In this document: in pieces, positions 23,661 through 35,999 of the stretch
Layout: each line of letters opens with the position of its first letter
Position numbering within the stretch: position 1 is the first letter of the stretch
DNA from: Maniola hyperantus
Lineage: Eukaryota; Arthropoda; Insecta; Lepidoptera; Nymphalidae
Assembly (NCBI RefSeq): GCF_902806685.2
Contig: NC_048546.1
Span: forward strand, 9,442,534-9,506,533
Reading direction: 5' to 3'
Length of the DNA: 64,000 nt
Position numbers and translations under genes: made by a program
Notes under the pieces: generated by a model
The model's input: only the letters and a program-made list of their open reading frames with translations
What the model was told of the DNA's origin: nothing
The model's database searches: none

Positions 23661-24038
23661 ACGGCGGCGTGGCCGTTTCAGCTGAGGGGAGTTAGCTTGG
23701 TGTATAGTGTGGTGGGTATTTGAAACAGGTGATAGGATCAGTAGCGGGGTACTGCTGGAGTTCGGGTTTTATGAGACATAATTATGAGCGGTGAGTCTAT
23801 TATGGCAAATGGTGCAGTGTGTTTTAGAAGTTGCTACTATGGATAAAGTTGGGCTATGCTTTGGTTGTGTCATGCTTGTTTTATTTGTAATGGTTGTGAT
23901 ATGCATGCTTTAGAATATGTGGTTTGTGTGCTTGTGCTGATTGTCAGGATGAACGAGCGGATGTTCTGACGTTTATAAAATGTTTGTGCTTGATACATAC
24001 TAGCGCCCGAGGACGGTCGCATGTCAGAATGGCCGTAT
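23661..24038 (+). other. Right internal region of the LTR element
   Basis: G/T-rich, C-poor DNA without an open frame that resembles a known protein. It ends 'cgcccgaggacggtcgcatg' then 'tcagaatggccgtat' just before the right LTR. This may be LINE 3' UTR plus the original end of the LTR element. Confidence 0.45.
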
Positions 24039-25292
24039 TGGAGGGTCGATATTGAAAGAGTTCTTACTGTCTGTAGACACCGTGAAAAGAAACGTATGAG
24101 CTTTACTCTACGGAAGGTAGCCATCTTTATTTTAGTTGTCAGAGTTGGACTTTGACACGCACGCATTTGTTGTGGTTCACAATTTTCTCTCGCGTTAAAT
24201 TAATTAAGTATCAGATTATAGCTTAGCTAATTATTATTCTTTGAGATAGGTAGGTAGTTTCTTAATCGTGATATTTAATTCGGTGATTGTGATATAGTTA
24301 GAACAGTAATTGTTCGATGCTAATGTACATTGTGTTAAATCGTAACATCTAGTGCCATCCGGTGACTTTGTCTGCAAAGCACTATTAATAATGTTCGCGT
24401 AGTTGTTTGACGAATATGGAATATCAATGATTGGTGAATATTAGAGTAATTCGTGAGTTAACGTTTAGCTCAGTGGATAGGTTATTATAATGACATCCGT
24501 TAAGGTTATTTCTGCAGACGCTAGTGATTTAGAGTGTAATTGGAGATATACCGGCAGTTGAGATAATGATTAGTTTGAAGTGATAGTTTAGTGTGATAGT
24601 AACTTGAAGTTAACTTTGATAGTAGGTACCCGCTTTAGAATCGTATAACCCGGTTGGTAAAGAATCATTGATGACTCTCGTGTAATGTTGAAATGGATTA
24701 GACAATGAGTTGCCCATGAGATCGAATAGCTTACATTCTACCTGGTTTCTGATGTGATCGCTTATTTGGGTGGATAGTAGTCGTGGCGCGTGTGGCGCAC
24801 GATGCTATGGTGTTCTGTATGCAGATGTGCACAGAGTGGAGAAGGTAGAGCTATTGCGATATTCTGAATTAGTAATGAGAAGTCAATTATAAGATCTGGT
24901 TTAGATCGTAAGAGAGTCGATGCAATGATCCTTTTAAGAGCGTTCATGAAGTTGTGATTGATTACCTTGAGATGATTAGATAACGGAGTAGGTCGTGACT
25001 TGATTGAGAGGTTGCAATAGCAATTGCGCCCTAATCACACGATGTAGTGTTTAGCTTAGGTTAGCTAGTTTAGAGTGAGGTGAGGGGTCGCTGTGAGGGG
25101 TGGTTGGAGGCGACCATAGGTAGGGTTAGGTTAGGGTGATCTGGTTGTGTTACGTTGATGGTTTCCATGTGCGATACGTTACTGAGAACTATTTGTAAAG
25201 AACATGGATTAAAGTACCTACTTATTAATTACTACCTTCTGATGTCGGCTAAAGATGAATAATAATTATCGGCCATCCTCCTGTTCTCCGAC

Positions 25293-25293
<1 letters not shown>
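24039..25293 (+). repeat. Right LTR (1,255 bp)
   Basis: Same start, end and length as the left LTR, displaced by 4,066 bases throughout. It is followed directly by (AT)n at 25294. The left neighbour is 'atgtcagaatggccgtat', which is not purine-rich. Confidence 0.75.
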
Positions 25294-25326
<33 letters not shown>

Positions 25327-25380
25327 ATATATATATATATATGTCACAATATATATATATATATATATTGTGACATAATA
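25294..25380. repeat. (AT)n microsatellite with TGTCACA palindrome
   Basis: (AT)n, a short GTATGTAT interruption, (AT)n, then ATGTCACA-(AT)n-TGTGACAT, a near-perfect palindrome at 25342-25375. It is the right flank of the LTR element. Confidence 0.9.
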
Positions 25381-25712
25381 TGCCATCATAATAATATATG
25401 AACTAATATACCATCAAAAAACTGAGATAGATGCGTTCAGCACAAACAGAACCAGTGTAACAACACTTTCTCACTACTTTTTACCTTATATCGGCGAAGC
25501 TAAAAGTCGCAAAAGAGATATATTGGACTGATTGTGCTTTAGTGAAGATCCTGTTTGCTGTCCTCTCGACAAACTAAAGTCTGTCGGGGTTCGGGCCTCG
25601 AGGCCGAGCCTCCATGCCCGGGTGCGTCCTCACAGGTGTCTTGGCCTGCCTGGATTACTTATTTCAGCCCTTTACAAAACGGGCTGAGGCTGCGCCTAAA
25701 TTCGGCATCGAT
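25381..25712. other. Short GC-rich block, unclassified
   Basis: 25555-25650 is GC-rich ('tcgggcctcgaggccgagcc') and contrasts with its surroundings. Possibly part of an unidentified element; no frame supports a protein. Confidence 0.4.
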
Positions 25713-25934
25713 CTTCTAATCGGAGGTTGGGGTTCGATCCCGGGCATGCACCTCTAACTTTTCGAAAACATCGTGAGCCTGCTTGCCTGAGAGTTCTCCA
25801 TAATGTTCTCAAAGGTATGTGGAGTCCGCACCTGGCCAGCGTGGTAGACTATGGCCAAAACCCTTCTCAATCTGAGAGGAGACCCGTGCTCTGTAGTGAG
25901 CCAGCGATGGGTTGATAATAAATGATGATGATCC
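25713..25934 (+). mobile_element. tRNA-derived SINE, family 2, lacking its 5' end
   Basis: Forward copy from 'cttctaatcggaggttgggg' and B box 'ggttcgatccc' to 'gagccagcgatgggttgata' and (ATG)n. Short open frames inside are fortuitous. Confidence 0.85.
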
Positions 25935-26390
25935 GAAGAAGATCGTGTACCGATATATACGTGCACTGTGCAGCATGGGAACATTGGCGGTACGCTCTAC
26001 GCCTATCAGCATTAGACGCTACGTACTGTTAATAATAAATTATTATTGATGATGAAATTGATATAATTTATTTATAATAAAAAGGACACGCTGTATACAG
26101 CACTATCGCAACATTTAGGTGTATGTATAAGAAACTAGTTCATTAATTAAACTCACCCCGTTGCCGTTATTATCAACACCTGTTCTTGAAAAGCGCTTAA
26201 TAATGGCGTCAGGCGACAGCTTGGGGCGGTCGACGGAACGTTAAAAGCGTGGAAATTAAAACCATACACTGAAAAGACCTAATGGAAAATATTTTACTAC
26301 CACTAATCACTATAGTTTCGTGAGATTTAAGGACATTATGGCAGATGAACTCTGATCCTGAATCTACGATAGGTATGCCAAATATCAATT

Positions 26391-26737
26391 TTTTTTTATT
26401 TTTTTTTATTCAGATACAAGTTAGCCCTTGACTGCAATCTCACCTGATGGTAAGTGACGATGCAGTCTAAGGTGGGAGCGGGCTAACCTGGAAGGAGTAT
26501 GGCAGTTTTTATTAAACCCATACACCTTTGGTTTCTACACGGCATCGTACCGGAACGCTAAATCGCTTGGCGGCACGGCTTTTGCCGGTAGGGTGGTAAC
26601 TAGCCACGGCTGAGGCCTCCCCCCAGACCAGACCAGAAATTCAGAAATTATAAAATTCCAAATCCCTGCCAGGAATCGAACCCGGGACCTCCCACTAATA
26701 ATACCACAGCGCTAACCACTGCGCCAGGGAGGTCGTC
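26391..26737 (-). mobile_element. tRNA-derived SINE, family 3, full length
   Basis: Reverse copy: T-rich tail, 'agttagcccttgactgcaat', 'ctcacctgatggtaagtgac', 'ggcatcgtaccggaacgcta', 'ccagaccagaccagaaattc', ending in the tRNA-like head 'ggaatcgaacccgggacctc' and 'agcgctaaccactgcgccag' (reverse B and A boxes). Confidence 0.88.
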
Positions 26738-27386
26738 AAAATCATAATATGGCAATGGTGACGTGAAATCAAAGAAAAATAGGGCTACCTTAGGGCTACC
26801 TAGCGTCAATAATGTACTAACATTTGACGACCGCCAGTGACGTCGACGCCTCGACGTTTTGTTAGAAGTTCCCTAAATATAGTGAACTATATAGTGAACG
26901 ATATTGATGGCATGTAACACAATAGTGTGGAATCGAACAAAGACTTCATAAAAGAATTCCGACGAAAACGCATCCATTATTTTGAGGAAGCTAATTATAA
27001 AAAAGGTAATCCGAATCGATTCATTTACTTGCGCAATCGAGTTCTCGATTACAATTCGACGTATCGCCTTCTCAGAATCAACGTTACTTCGAAGAGATCG
27101 ACTGATTCTTTAATTAGTGGCTTATCAAGATCGAATTTAGGGCCGAGGATACTTACTCGTGTAGTAAAATTAAATTTAAGGATACCTATATTCAAAAATA
27201 AATCTTTTTAATCTTTTATCTTTGTTTATTTTTATTTAATTGTAGAATTTTTATTTGATCATTATTCATTTGAGTTAAATTTCCATTTTTTATATTGAAA
27301 TACCTGATTGTTTGGATTCTGATAAAGTAGAAACCCAAATTATAATAATAGCATATTGTTACAATCTACATGACTACATGTTTTGA
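26738..27386. other. Partial MITE-like sequence and unassigned open frame
   Basis: 26757-26830 resembles one arm of the fold-back element at 1466-1857 ('ggtgacgtgaaatc', 'cctagcgtcaa', 'catttgacg'). A 94-codon frame at 26927-27211 has no ATG start and resembles no family I know. Confidence 0.4.
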
Positions 27387-27560
27387 AGCCTCAATAGCTC
27401 AACCGGTAAAGGAGTGGACTGAAAACCGAAAGGTCGACGGTTCAAACCCCGCCCGTTGCACTATTGTCGTACCTACTCCTAGCACAAGCCTGACGCTTAG
27501 TTGGAGAGGAAAGGGGAATATTAGTCATTTAACATGGCTAATATTCTTTTTAAAAAAAAT
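27387..27560 (+). mobile_element. tRNA-derived SINE, family 1
   Basis: Full-length copy: 'gcctcaatagctcaaccggt', 'gactgaaaaccgaaaggtcg', B box 'ggttcaaacccc', body and 'ggctaatattctttttaaaa' tail. Very close to the 48618 copy. Confidence 0.88.
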
Positions 27561-27819
27561 GTTATTAATAATATTAAGGTGTCAAAAATCACGTAAATTC
27601 AATGCAAATCTTGCCGTGCTCTGCCGCCGTTATGCGAACAGGTTTGAATTATCAAAAACCACAGAAGTGCGAGTTGAACTAGCGTGAAGTGGGTTCCCTC
27701 CGATGAATATCTAAGTTTGTAGTACAATATTGCGAGAATTACAATATGTTATTTTAAGATCATAGACATCTTAATATGTTTTTCCATAATCTATAAGTAA
27801 AGGACTACTAATTGTCTGT

Positions 27820-28140
27820 ACTTTTATTTAATTTGAAATTTTCGGCTCAGTAGTTTCGGAAATAAGGAGGGAGGGGGAAATGGTCATTAAAATCATCTAT
27901 TTTCTTATATATCTTTCACAAACATACTCTCACAATTTGCCCTTTTGTTATTTGATAGGTATGTCTGGTAGAGCTTGCATGCCTTTTTTAAATTTTCTAT
28001 TTTCCTACCAAAAGTGACCACCAGACACCAGATTCTGAGCAAATTGGCTGTGACAGACGGACAGACAGACAGATACACGAGAGATCCTATAATATAAGGA
28101 TTCCGTTTATTCGTCGAACGTAAAGAACCCTAAAAAGGTG
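27820..28140. mobile_element. Remnant repeat with CAGA microsatellite
   Basis: 'ttcggctcagtagtttcgga', 'ataaggagggaggggg', 'agacggacagacagacagat', 'aaagaaccctaaaa'. The last blocks are typical ends of an old dispersed element. Confidence 0.45.
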
Positions 28141-28799
28141 CTGCGATTCGGCCCTGCTGATGTGCCTTGTGCCTTAGTAATGGGTTTAAAAAAACAATAA
28201 AAGTAACTTACTCATACATAACTACCTATCGATTTTGATCCTGATTTGATCGAGTTTGATCAATTATTAAATGTTTTACAAAATGAGTGGCATGATGAAC
28301 ACTGTCTTTTTAGTTAACAGTTGACGTCTTACGTTTCCAGCCGACTTACACTAAATTTTACCGGTGGTCGAGATACCATCTCGAAGCCTACAGTATTTGC
28401 TTCTGTGAGCAGTTGACAAAATGCCTCCTGATTTATAGGGAAATATTAATCCATCTAATTATCAATCTTAAATTCAATGACATAGAGTTTATTTCCAGAT
28501 GTAGAGGCAGGTAAATTGAAAGTGGGTACCCATTTTAAACCTGAACGCGTGTCATGCGCAAGTATTGATGTGCATTTTATTAGAAAACCGAATCATGATA
28601 CGCATGAATGGTTGGACGAGATGTGTATTAGTCGGGACGTATGAGTAATTTCCTTAGTATGACGCAAGGTATGTCTTAAAGTGTTTGATATGACATTATG
28701 AAATCCATTTATTTAATTATACGACTCTACAAATAAATTACTTCGTACAAAATTTCGACGTTTAAATGGTTTGTTAAATTATTAAAAAATTCTCACCAT

Positions 28800-28950
28800 A
28801 ATATATTTTTTTTCAGATACAACTTAGCCATGTACCTAACTGCAATCTTACCTGTAAGTGATGATGTGATATGGAAGCGGGCTTGCTGGTGTTATCAAAC
28901 CCAAACTTCTTATTGGCTTCTACGTTGCATATTCAATACTAGCTAAAAAT
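28800..28950 (-). mobile_element. Decayed tail part of SINE family 3
   Basis: 'tttcagatacaacttagcca', 'ctgcaatcttacctgtaagt', 'ggaagcgggcttgctgg', 'ggcttctacgttgc'. Heavily diverged. Confidence 0.6.
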
Positions 28951-29274
28951 CTTACGAGGCCTATCACCTATGTCCTTCAGTGGTTTGACGAGAGCGTAGG
29001 TACTAACTCACAATTTATTTTATTTACTTGGTGATCCCCCGACGTATACAACACCCCTCTTTTTCCGCCAGAGGTTTATAAAATTAAACCAAAGAATAGT
29101 AAATCATACAGCCAATTTAAACAGTAGGGGTATAAAATACTACTACCAACTTGCAACATGAGCCTACTATGAAAATTTAATGGGTTATAGCCAGTAGAAA
29201 CTGCAATAAAACAGGCACTGCCTTTAAACAATGTCAAAGTAAATCTGTCGTAAAGTACTTAGTAACAGCAGTAT

Positions 29275-29500
29275 TACAATAAAACCTTAAGCTAGCCTTA
29301 TCTAATTACTATACAAATCATACCCGCGACAGAGATAATGGTGCCAAAAATACTGGCTGCATTTCTGCGCTGGGCAGCCAGGCAGATCCGTTGCGCAAAA
29401 ATGAGCCAGCGCTTCACATGAGATTATTAATCGCGGTGAAATGTCTCATAATTTTTTTTGGCACTAAGACTCCATGGGTCTCTACGGTCGAACAAAAATA
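29275..29500 (-). mobile_element. 5'-truncated copy of the RT/nuclease retrotransposon
   Basis: Reverse-strand copy of the nuclease end and 3' UTR: 'agctagccttatctaattac', 'ggtgccaaaaatactggctg', 'atgagccagcgcttc' and 'attaatcgcggtgaaatgtc'. It carries several substitutions and small indels against the 42.5-kb copy. Confidence 0.85.
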
Positions 29501-32500
29501 TAGTTTAAGTAGACTTACATTGATGGGAATATTTTAGGATTCCGTTTCCGGAGAAGAAAGTCACGGGTATCAGCTAGTGCATATATTTTATTTGTTAGCT
29601 AATAATATATAAGGCGAGGTAACCTCGCACATCCTTAGTGGAAAATCAGCCGAACACTTGACTTGTAGAACCAGTAATCACTAGTATGTACTAATTAATT
29701 CAGGTAAATCGATAATTCAAAGGATGCTATTAGTTTATCATTGTCCAATTATAACAGACGCCACTTGAATACGCAATTAACTTGATGAGGCTTGTATACA
29801 CGGTTGAATAGTTCGCATGTGTAAACTCAGCTTAACTGCGATAATTATCATAATCATTACTACAATGGTATTACAGCTAAAATCTGTCTAATTTGTTTAT
29901 TTCCGTAATGATTGAGCTCTTCGAGGCTTTAAATCTTTGTTTCTTGGTTCTAAATTAGCATAGTTCACTTTGATGTATTTATTTTATTGAAAATATTATC
30001 CGCTCAACCACGATTAGGCGTTCCTAAATAATAATGATTTTCTGTGTTTTTTGTAACTAATAACGTCCAATGCGATAAGTAGTTCAGTTTCAAACGTGTC
30101 ATTATAATCGATACTAATATTATAAAGAGGTAAAGTTTGTAAGTTTGTTTGTAGGGGATAATCTCTGGAACTACTAAACCGATTTTGAAAATTCTTTCAC
30201 TAGTAGAAAGCTAAAGTATTCTTGAGTAACCTGAGCTATATTTTATCTACAAAAAATGTAATAAGCTACCTACAGGTTCGAATCCAGGCTGGGCCGCTAG
30301 TTTAAGATAAACCATCGAAATATAAATACTTCAATGGGATAAGCAACGTCACATATTTCCGAAAGTGCGTGCACAATAATCACAATTGCTTTAGGCTCCT
30401 ACAGTCATTCAATTCCCGTAGAGATTATCAAATCAACTTTGAAATACATTTAAAGCAAACTCAAAGCCGCCGAACCATCCAAACAATATCCAAACGAGAT
30501 TCCAAATGGAAACTGATTTCATTAATTACAAATATAGATTCAAATATAACTACCAGATAGGTTTACCTACTTTATACTTGATCGTCAAATTCCAAAGTTT
30601 TATGTGATGTTATATTATTAAAGCTATTAAGGTTCGGTTCGTATCATTATCTAAAATCATGGCGTGCATTAATTCTACTGTCATATTGGTCATATTCGTC
30701 TGGTAGTCGTAATAAAAATAGTCGGCTGGGCCCTTTAATGCTTTTAACGCTTTTCATATTATTGTTGTTTATTATGGCCAGGTAATTGGTTTGAGATTTA
30801 AGATGATTTTATCCAATATCCAAAAGGTTAGGTATATTGAGTTTTCTTTGTAATCAAATAATAAATCAATATGCTTATGTTGCAGGGTTTTTAACCACTG
30901 CACACTTAGGTAATTCTTTTCAAAATCATAAATTAACAGGAATTTAATAAATCACTATAAAATTTTAATTCAGCAAAAGTTTCATTCTAGGTATTTACAG
31001 TTTTAAGGACAATGAAAAACACTATTATTCTATAGTCTCTAATCCCAGACACTTAAATGAAGGCTAGAAATGTCGAACTTAAAAATAGTTATACCTACCA
31101 GCTTAGCAAAAATTGCCTGGTAAAAAAATATCTTTTACAAAATAATGATATCATTTTAATTCCCTGCTTAAAAATTAAGAATGAATTATTTTGTGTTCCC
31201 AACTAGATTCTAGATCTACACTTAGAACTAGGTTTCTAAGCGGTCGCTTTCTGAAATAGGGTTACAATTGATGCACTGGTGTCAGTCTCCTCACAGCAGG
31301 TTGTGTGATGTTTCAGATCTTGCCGGCGTTCGCCCTTTGCCGTATCGTGTTAATCGCATCAATACATACAATCACCTTAGAATGGATACGACGAAATATA
31401 CTTACTTACCATCAAAAAAATCGAAACACCTCGCGACACCTTAAACACAAAAAAAAACTAATTTCAGTTAAATGCTGTATTTTTAATTTAAAAGTTCTTA
31501 GGTTAGATACAATAGCCGATTTTATGGTCTATTTTATTTGCGCTACCTTTGTTAATTAAAGTTTACTTACACTGATTATTTAGTCGCAATGATTGAATGA
31601 ATGTTATTATCAATGGCTTAAATTTTTAAGAATTTTATCTGTAAAATTAATAAAGCCAATTTGATATAAAATTTTCTATGCAGTGGGTGGGTATATTAGA
31701 TAGTTATTTTCATTAAAATCTCATACAAAACATCAACACACAACAACTTATAGCGCCTTTCAGACTAACAACTAAGTTAGAAACTATCTATTTAAAAAAT
31801 AATGAAAAACATATTTCATGCAGGCATGCTTCGTTTGGTGATCGCCACACCAGGACACTAATAGATAGATACTTGCACTTTTAGAAGAAAAAGTAATCAA
31901 GTGCAAACCTATTAAAATAGACTTGTTGTAGAAATTTAGTGAACAGACTAGCTACATAATGTGTATTCACATAAACATCATGGTACAATGTAGGTATTGT
32001 ACGGTTGTGTGATCATCAACTCGCCTCGCTTCAATCTAGCAAACTTCCTCCTCGAACATATTAAGTGAAAGCTCAAAACTTTGGACTTGGGTAGCTGATA
32101 ATGTGTTTGCTGTGTACTAACTCGTATTATTTTGTTTTGTACACTCTACGGTAAGGGGAATTTAATATGGAGCTGCAACAGTTTATTTTAATTACTTTGA
32201 ATATGTCATAGAATTTATACAAAGGTTAAATTTTCTTCACGGAGTGAATTTGTTTTTGATGATAGACTAGCGCTTGGCTACAAACAGACTTGCTGGCAAG
32301 TGATGTTGCAGCCTTATGGAGCGCGCTTGTCTAGAAAATGCCTATTCACTCTGGACTTGAAGGTGACCATATTAAAATTGGATTATGTTTACAGCTAACC
32401 GCGTGACGTCATGTCATGAAACACTCGCGCTCACGACACATCAAATCCTCTTGTATCTATAATACCGTAGGTGCTTTTTATAGCAGAAAAACATGCAATA

Positions 32501-33935
32501 TAAAAAGATGAAAAAATTTACTTCGTTCTGGTGCATTCAGGTAATAACTTAGATAGTAACTGGTTTTTCACTGATACTACCAAAATGATATAGGTACCTA
32601 GTTAACCTATCCAATACTAGCAAGGTCCACTATTCGAGCGGCAGCTTTATATGAATTTAGTCTCTGCTTAGACGTGTGACTTTTGCACCGGTCACAATGT
32701 CGTGCCATTCATACCAAACAAAGCCTTCTGAGACTGCCGCACTTTGTGTGGACCCAACTAATTCCCCGTATCATCGTAAGCAAAAAAACAAATTAATATC
32801 AAAATAATCTAAGTTCCTGTCCCATAATTTAAGTCGATGGTTTTCCCTCCAAATTGGCAACACGAAACCGATGAAATAACGCTGCTTTGAAGTCCTCATT
32901 AAAAAGACAACCCACATAGGCCATTGAAGGTTGTTTATTATCTGTACGTAATATTAGACGAAAATTGTAATGAAGGCCGAGGGACCCCGCAAGACGATAG
33001 ATAACAAGCTCCAGAGGCAAAATAGCTGTTTGTCCCAAGTTATGGGAAGCGAGATTCATTAATATACATACAGGGTGTAACCAGAACGCTAGCAAAAACT
33101 TAGCGTTATTGTTATACTACCTAAACACAATCCAATACCAATAACCATTTGCCTCATTTTGTTGTTTTAGTGATTTGGTATTTTTCAAACCCACAATGTA
33201 TAGCGTGCAAAACTTGGGTCAATGCCCCGGTTACAACGCAGCATTGACTCCGAGTGACCTAAGAACGTAACGTTCGTTGACCTCTGGCATCAGTCAGTTT
33301 TATTTGCAATAAGTATATCGTAAACTTTTACAAAATAATAGGTTTTTTTTATTTATTTTTTCGCGGTTTTTTAGGCTATCATACCTACTGATAGGTAGGT
33401 ACATCAGTTCTATCACTTGTCTTCGTTTTTCCCAGCATTCTGGTTACATTAGTAAAATATAGTCTCCAAATAATTGGTAAGGCTAGGAGCGCCCGGGCAG
33501 TTAAATGACATCATGGTTAAATGCTAAATACCTTTTTTTATTATTGATCAATGACAAGTAAACCTTTTTAATATCTTACTTGTTAGGAACGATGCCGTAT
33601 AAGCTGAAAATGGGTTGAACTTAAAAAGTGATTGTAATTTTTAATTAAAGCCGAATCGGTTTATACACGACAATGCTTCGCTTAAAAACGCCGTCAGTTT
33701 ATGAATGATACCATTTCTTAAACTCGGTGCCGAGTTGATTTATGCAAACAGACATTTCATATGTTCCACGTACGCCATATAACTGTTTCTGACCTCAACG
33801 TCTCATCAACATACGCTAATCCCACTGAAGAGATTGTAACTTCTGTATATTGTATCATTTTTGTTATTTTTGACCTACAAATTAATTAAGGCATTTTGTT
33901 TACGATTTTAACACATTTTCATTTGCGAACTATTG
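29501..33935. other. Long unique stretch without recognised gene
   Basis: Apart from the fragment at 30112-30245, nothing firm. 33069-33100 'acagggtgtaaccagaacgc' is a start motif common to a lepidopteran MITE, whose other end I could not place. Confidence 0.45.
30112..30245 (+). mobile_element. Fragment of another dispersed lepidopteran repeat
   Basis: 'actaatattataaagaggta', 'tttgtaggggataatctctg', 'actactaaaccgattttgaa', 'tttcactagtagaaagctaa'. A B-box-like 'ggttcgaatcc' at 30273-30283 may be a SINE relic. Confidence 0.55.
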
Positions 33936-34158
33936 TATCATCATCATGATCAACCCATCGCCAGCTCACTACAGAACACGGGTTCACACGGGAACACACT
34001 TCTCAGAGTGAGAAAGGTTTTGGCCATAGTCTTCCACGCTGGCCATGTGCGGATTGGTAGACTTTACACACCTTTGAAAACATTATGGAGAACTCTCAGG
34101 CATGTAGGTTTCCTCACGATAATTCCCTTCACCGTTAAAGCAAGTGATATTTATTATA
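33936..34158 (-). mobile_element. tRNA-derived SINE, family 2, lacking its tRNA head
   Basis: Reverse copy 'tcatcatcatgatcaaccca' to 'ttcaccgttaaagcaagtga'. It includes a small internal duplication ('acacgggttcacacgggaac'). Confidence 0.8.
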
Positions 34159-35479
34159 GTATAAGTATAAGTTTATTAGTTAGGTCCTAATAATTACGTC
34201 ACCCATTAATACCTACCCACTAATAAATTAAGTTATCCAGGCAAACATTAAATTTTAATGTAACAGTAAAAAGTCACGTGCCTTAAAATTCTGAGTGTAA
34301 ATTCTCACAACAGTGTTGCAATAGCATTTTAAAAACGCTTAAAATATCATTACCATACAGTTGAATATCAGTACAGAGATTGGCGAATAAAATGCGTTAC
34401 TGCATTTTAAGCATAAGCTTACACTAGCGACTTGTCGCACGTCAAAAAGTTTTGATACCTCATTTTATATTGAGAAAATATGAACCTAAATACAAAGTGA
34501 CGACCAACGTAACGTAATCCGACCAGACAAGTTGTGTCATTTTATTTGTCTTGTCTATTGTCGTATAAATATTAAAATATTTTTTTAGTGTCGCCATAAA
34601 GGAAGTCCTCTGTTCGAATTTTTCATGACAGCAACATGAAGTTTTTGTATGATGTCGTTAGAATATCAGACCTGAATGGTTAACATATTTTAGTCATTTA
34701 GAGTTCAGACGGTAGGTTGTGCGTGAGTTAGTTTCCTTATAGATGAATGACTAATGGAGCAGAAAGAAAGACTAAACTTTCATATATTCGTCAGGCAAAC
34801 ATTGCATTAAATTAGACGATAGGCAATGCTGAACAGCATATACCTACTGTGGTAAAACTGACATCAAGAACAAAACGTCTGAAAAAGTCGAAGAGTTTAT
34901 ATTCATTGCACTAGATTAGACAATAGGAAATCTATTAGTAATAGCAGAGACTGGTAAAACTGACAGCAAAAACAAAAAGTTTTGGAAAAATCGCAAGTGT
35001 AAGTAATCTTACGTTAAGTTGCAATGCAAAAAGGCATAAAAGTAAGTGTCGGTACAGGCGTCGACGGAGTAAATGGTGTTCCAGTCTGCAATCTTATCTT
35101 CATTTATAGAACAGTAAAATTACCCGTCTCAGCATAAAGGGCCGTTTATCATCCACTTCGTAGGTAGTTAGGGTGTAATGTATTGAAGATTGATATCCTC
35201 TGAGCCTACATCGTTGGTTTTTATGAGATTTTTTTTCATATAAAAAGTTTCTTAGCCGCGCAACACCGTACAACATATCGATCTTTATTATTATGTTAAC
35301 TTGGAAGTAATGCATGAAGGTTTTTGACTTGTGAGTGGTATTTACCTACAGCTACTATTAGGCAGTTAGGTACTACTACATATTGAAGTGAAAACTTCTT
35401 TGGACACGAGGTGCTAGGTCCAAGAATAGCAATCTCATACCTGAAAACGCAGCGTTTAGTGAACAGAAGACATCAAACC
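34159..35479. other. No gene seen
   Basis: Unique AT-rich DNA. Two short related blocks at 34795-34870 and 34905-34985 ('attgca...ttaga...caatag', 'tggtaaaactgacagcaa'). Confidence 0.4.
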
Positions 35480-35560
35480 AGTTGCAGGAAGCCACTGGAT
35501 TCCGACTCTAATAAGAGACCTATATTCAGCAGTAGACTATCGGTAGACGACGACGACGTA
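35480..35560 (+). pseudogene. RTE-like LINE 3' end fragment
   Basis: 'tgcaggaagccactggattc', 'acctatattcagcagtagac', then GACGACGAC. Decayed. Confidence 0.5.
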
Positions 35561-35999
35561 AATCTGAAACGTAATTTTAACCAACTTCAGAACAATAAGT
35601 TCTCGTCATTCTTATTCAAGGCAGATCAGAAATCAGAATATAGTCTTCCAACAACCCAATCTCCCAACGATTCCCTTCTGACGTAAATACAAGGTGTTCT
35701 AATAATTATGTAAACGGTTGCTTTGTACCAAACGGATTTAATACCAATATCCGCTTCAATTCAATAACATGGCATCAATGTCAGCACGTTGTACTGTATC
35801 AACATTGGGAATAGCAAACATGTAAATGAGGTTAAAAGCTAGCGAGGAACGATGTTTTGTGAACACGCCGATCATATGTCAATCTAATGGCGCGAAATTA
35901 AAGTAGTGTGGATATGACATTATTGTGAATAGAATATTAATTGATATGGCCTCATAAGGAAGCTCAGAGTTATTAGTGGATGATGAAGAGTTACGCTTG

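Larger units (their letters stand above)
19973..25293 (+). mobile_element. LTR-flanked element without gag/pol, carrying a dead LINE (LARD-like)
   Basis: Two 1,255-bp direct repeats, offset by exactly 4,066 bases and without visible indels, flank 2.8 kb. Repeats start TGGAGGG and end CTCCGACA, so they have the TG...CA ends of LTRs. Outside both ends is (AT)n, compatible with a short TATAT target duplication that cannot be told from the microsatellite. The inside holds a possible primer site, A/T runs, a degenerate LINE (about 21590-23425), a tandem array, and G/T-rich DNA up to the right LTR. I see no gag, protease, integrase or RNase H. No clear polypurine tract precedes the right LTR. It is probably a non-autonomous LTR retrotransposon moved in trans; the alternative is a large tandem duplication. 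Confidence 0.7.

Noticed and set aside
25727..26012. Overlapping frames on both strands
   Set aside because: They lie in SINE family 2.
26927..27211. Possible 94-residue basic protein
   Set aside because: No ATG start, no family likeness, surrounded by repeats.
27370..27687. 105-codon + strand frame, partly shared with 48517-48834
   Set aside because: The shared part is the tRNA-derived SINE translated by chance.
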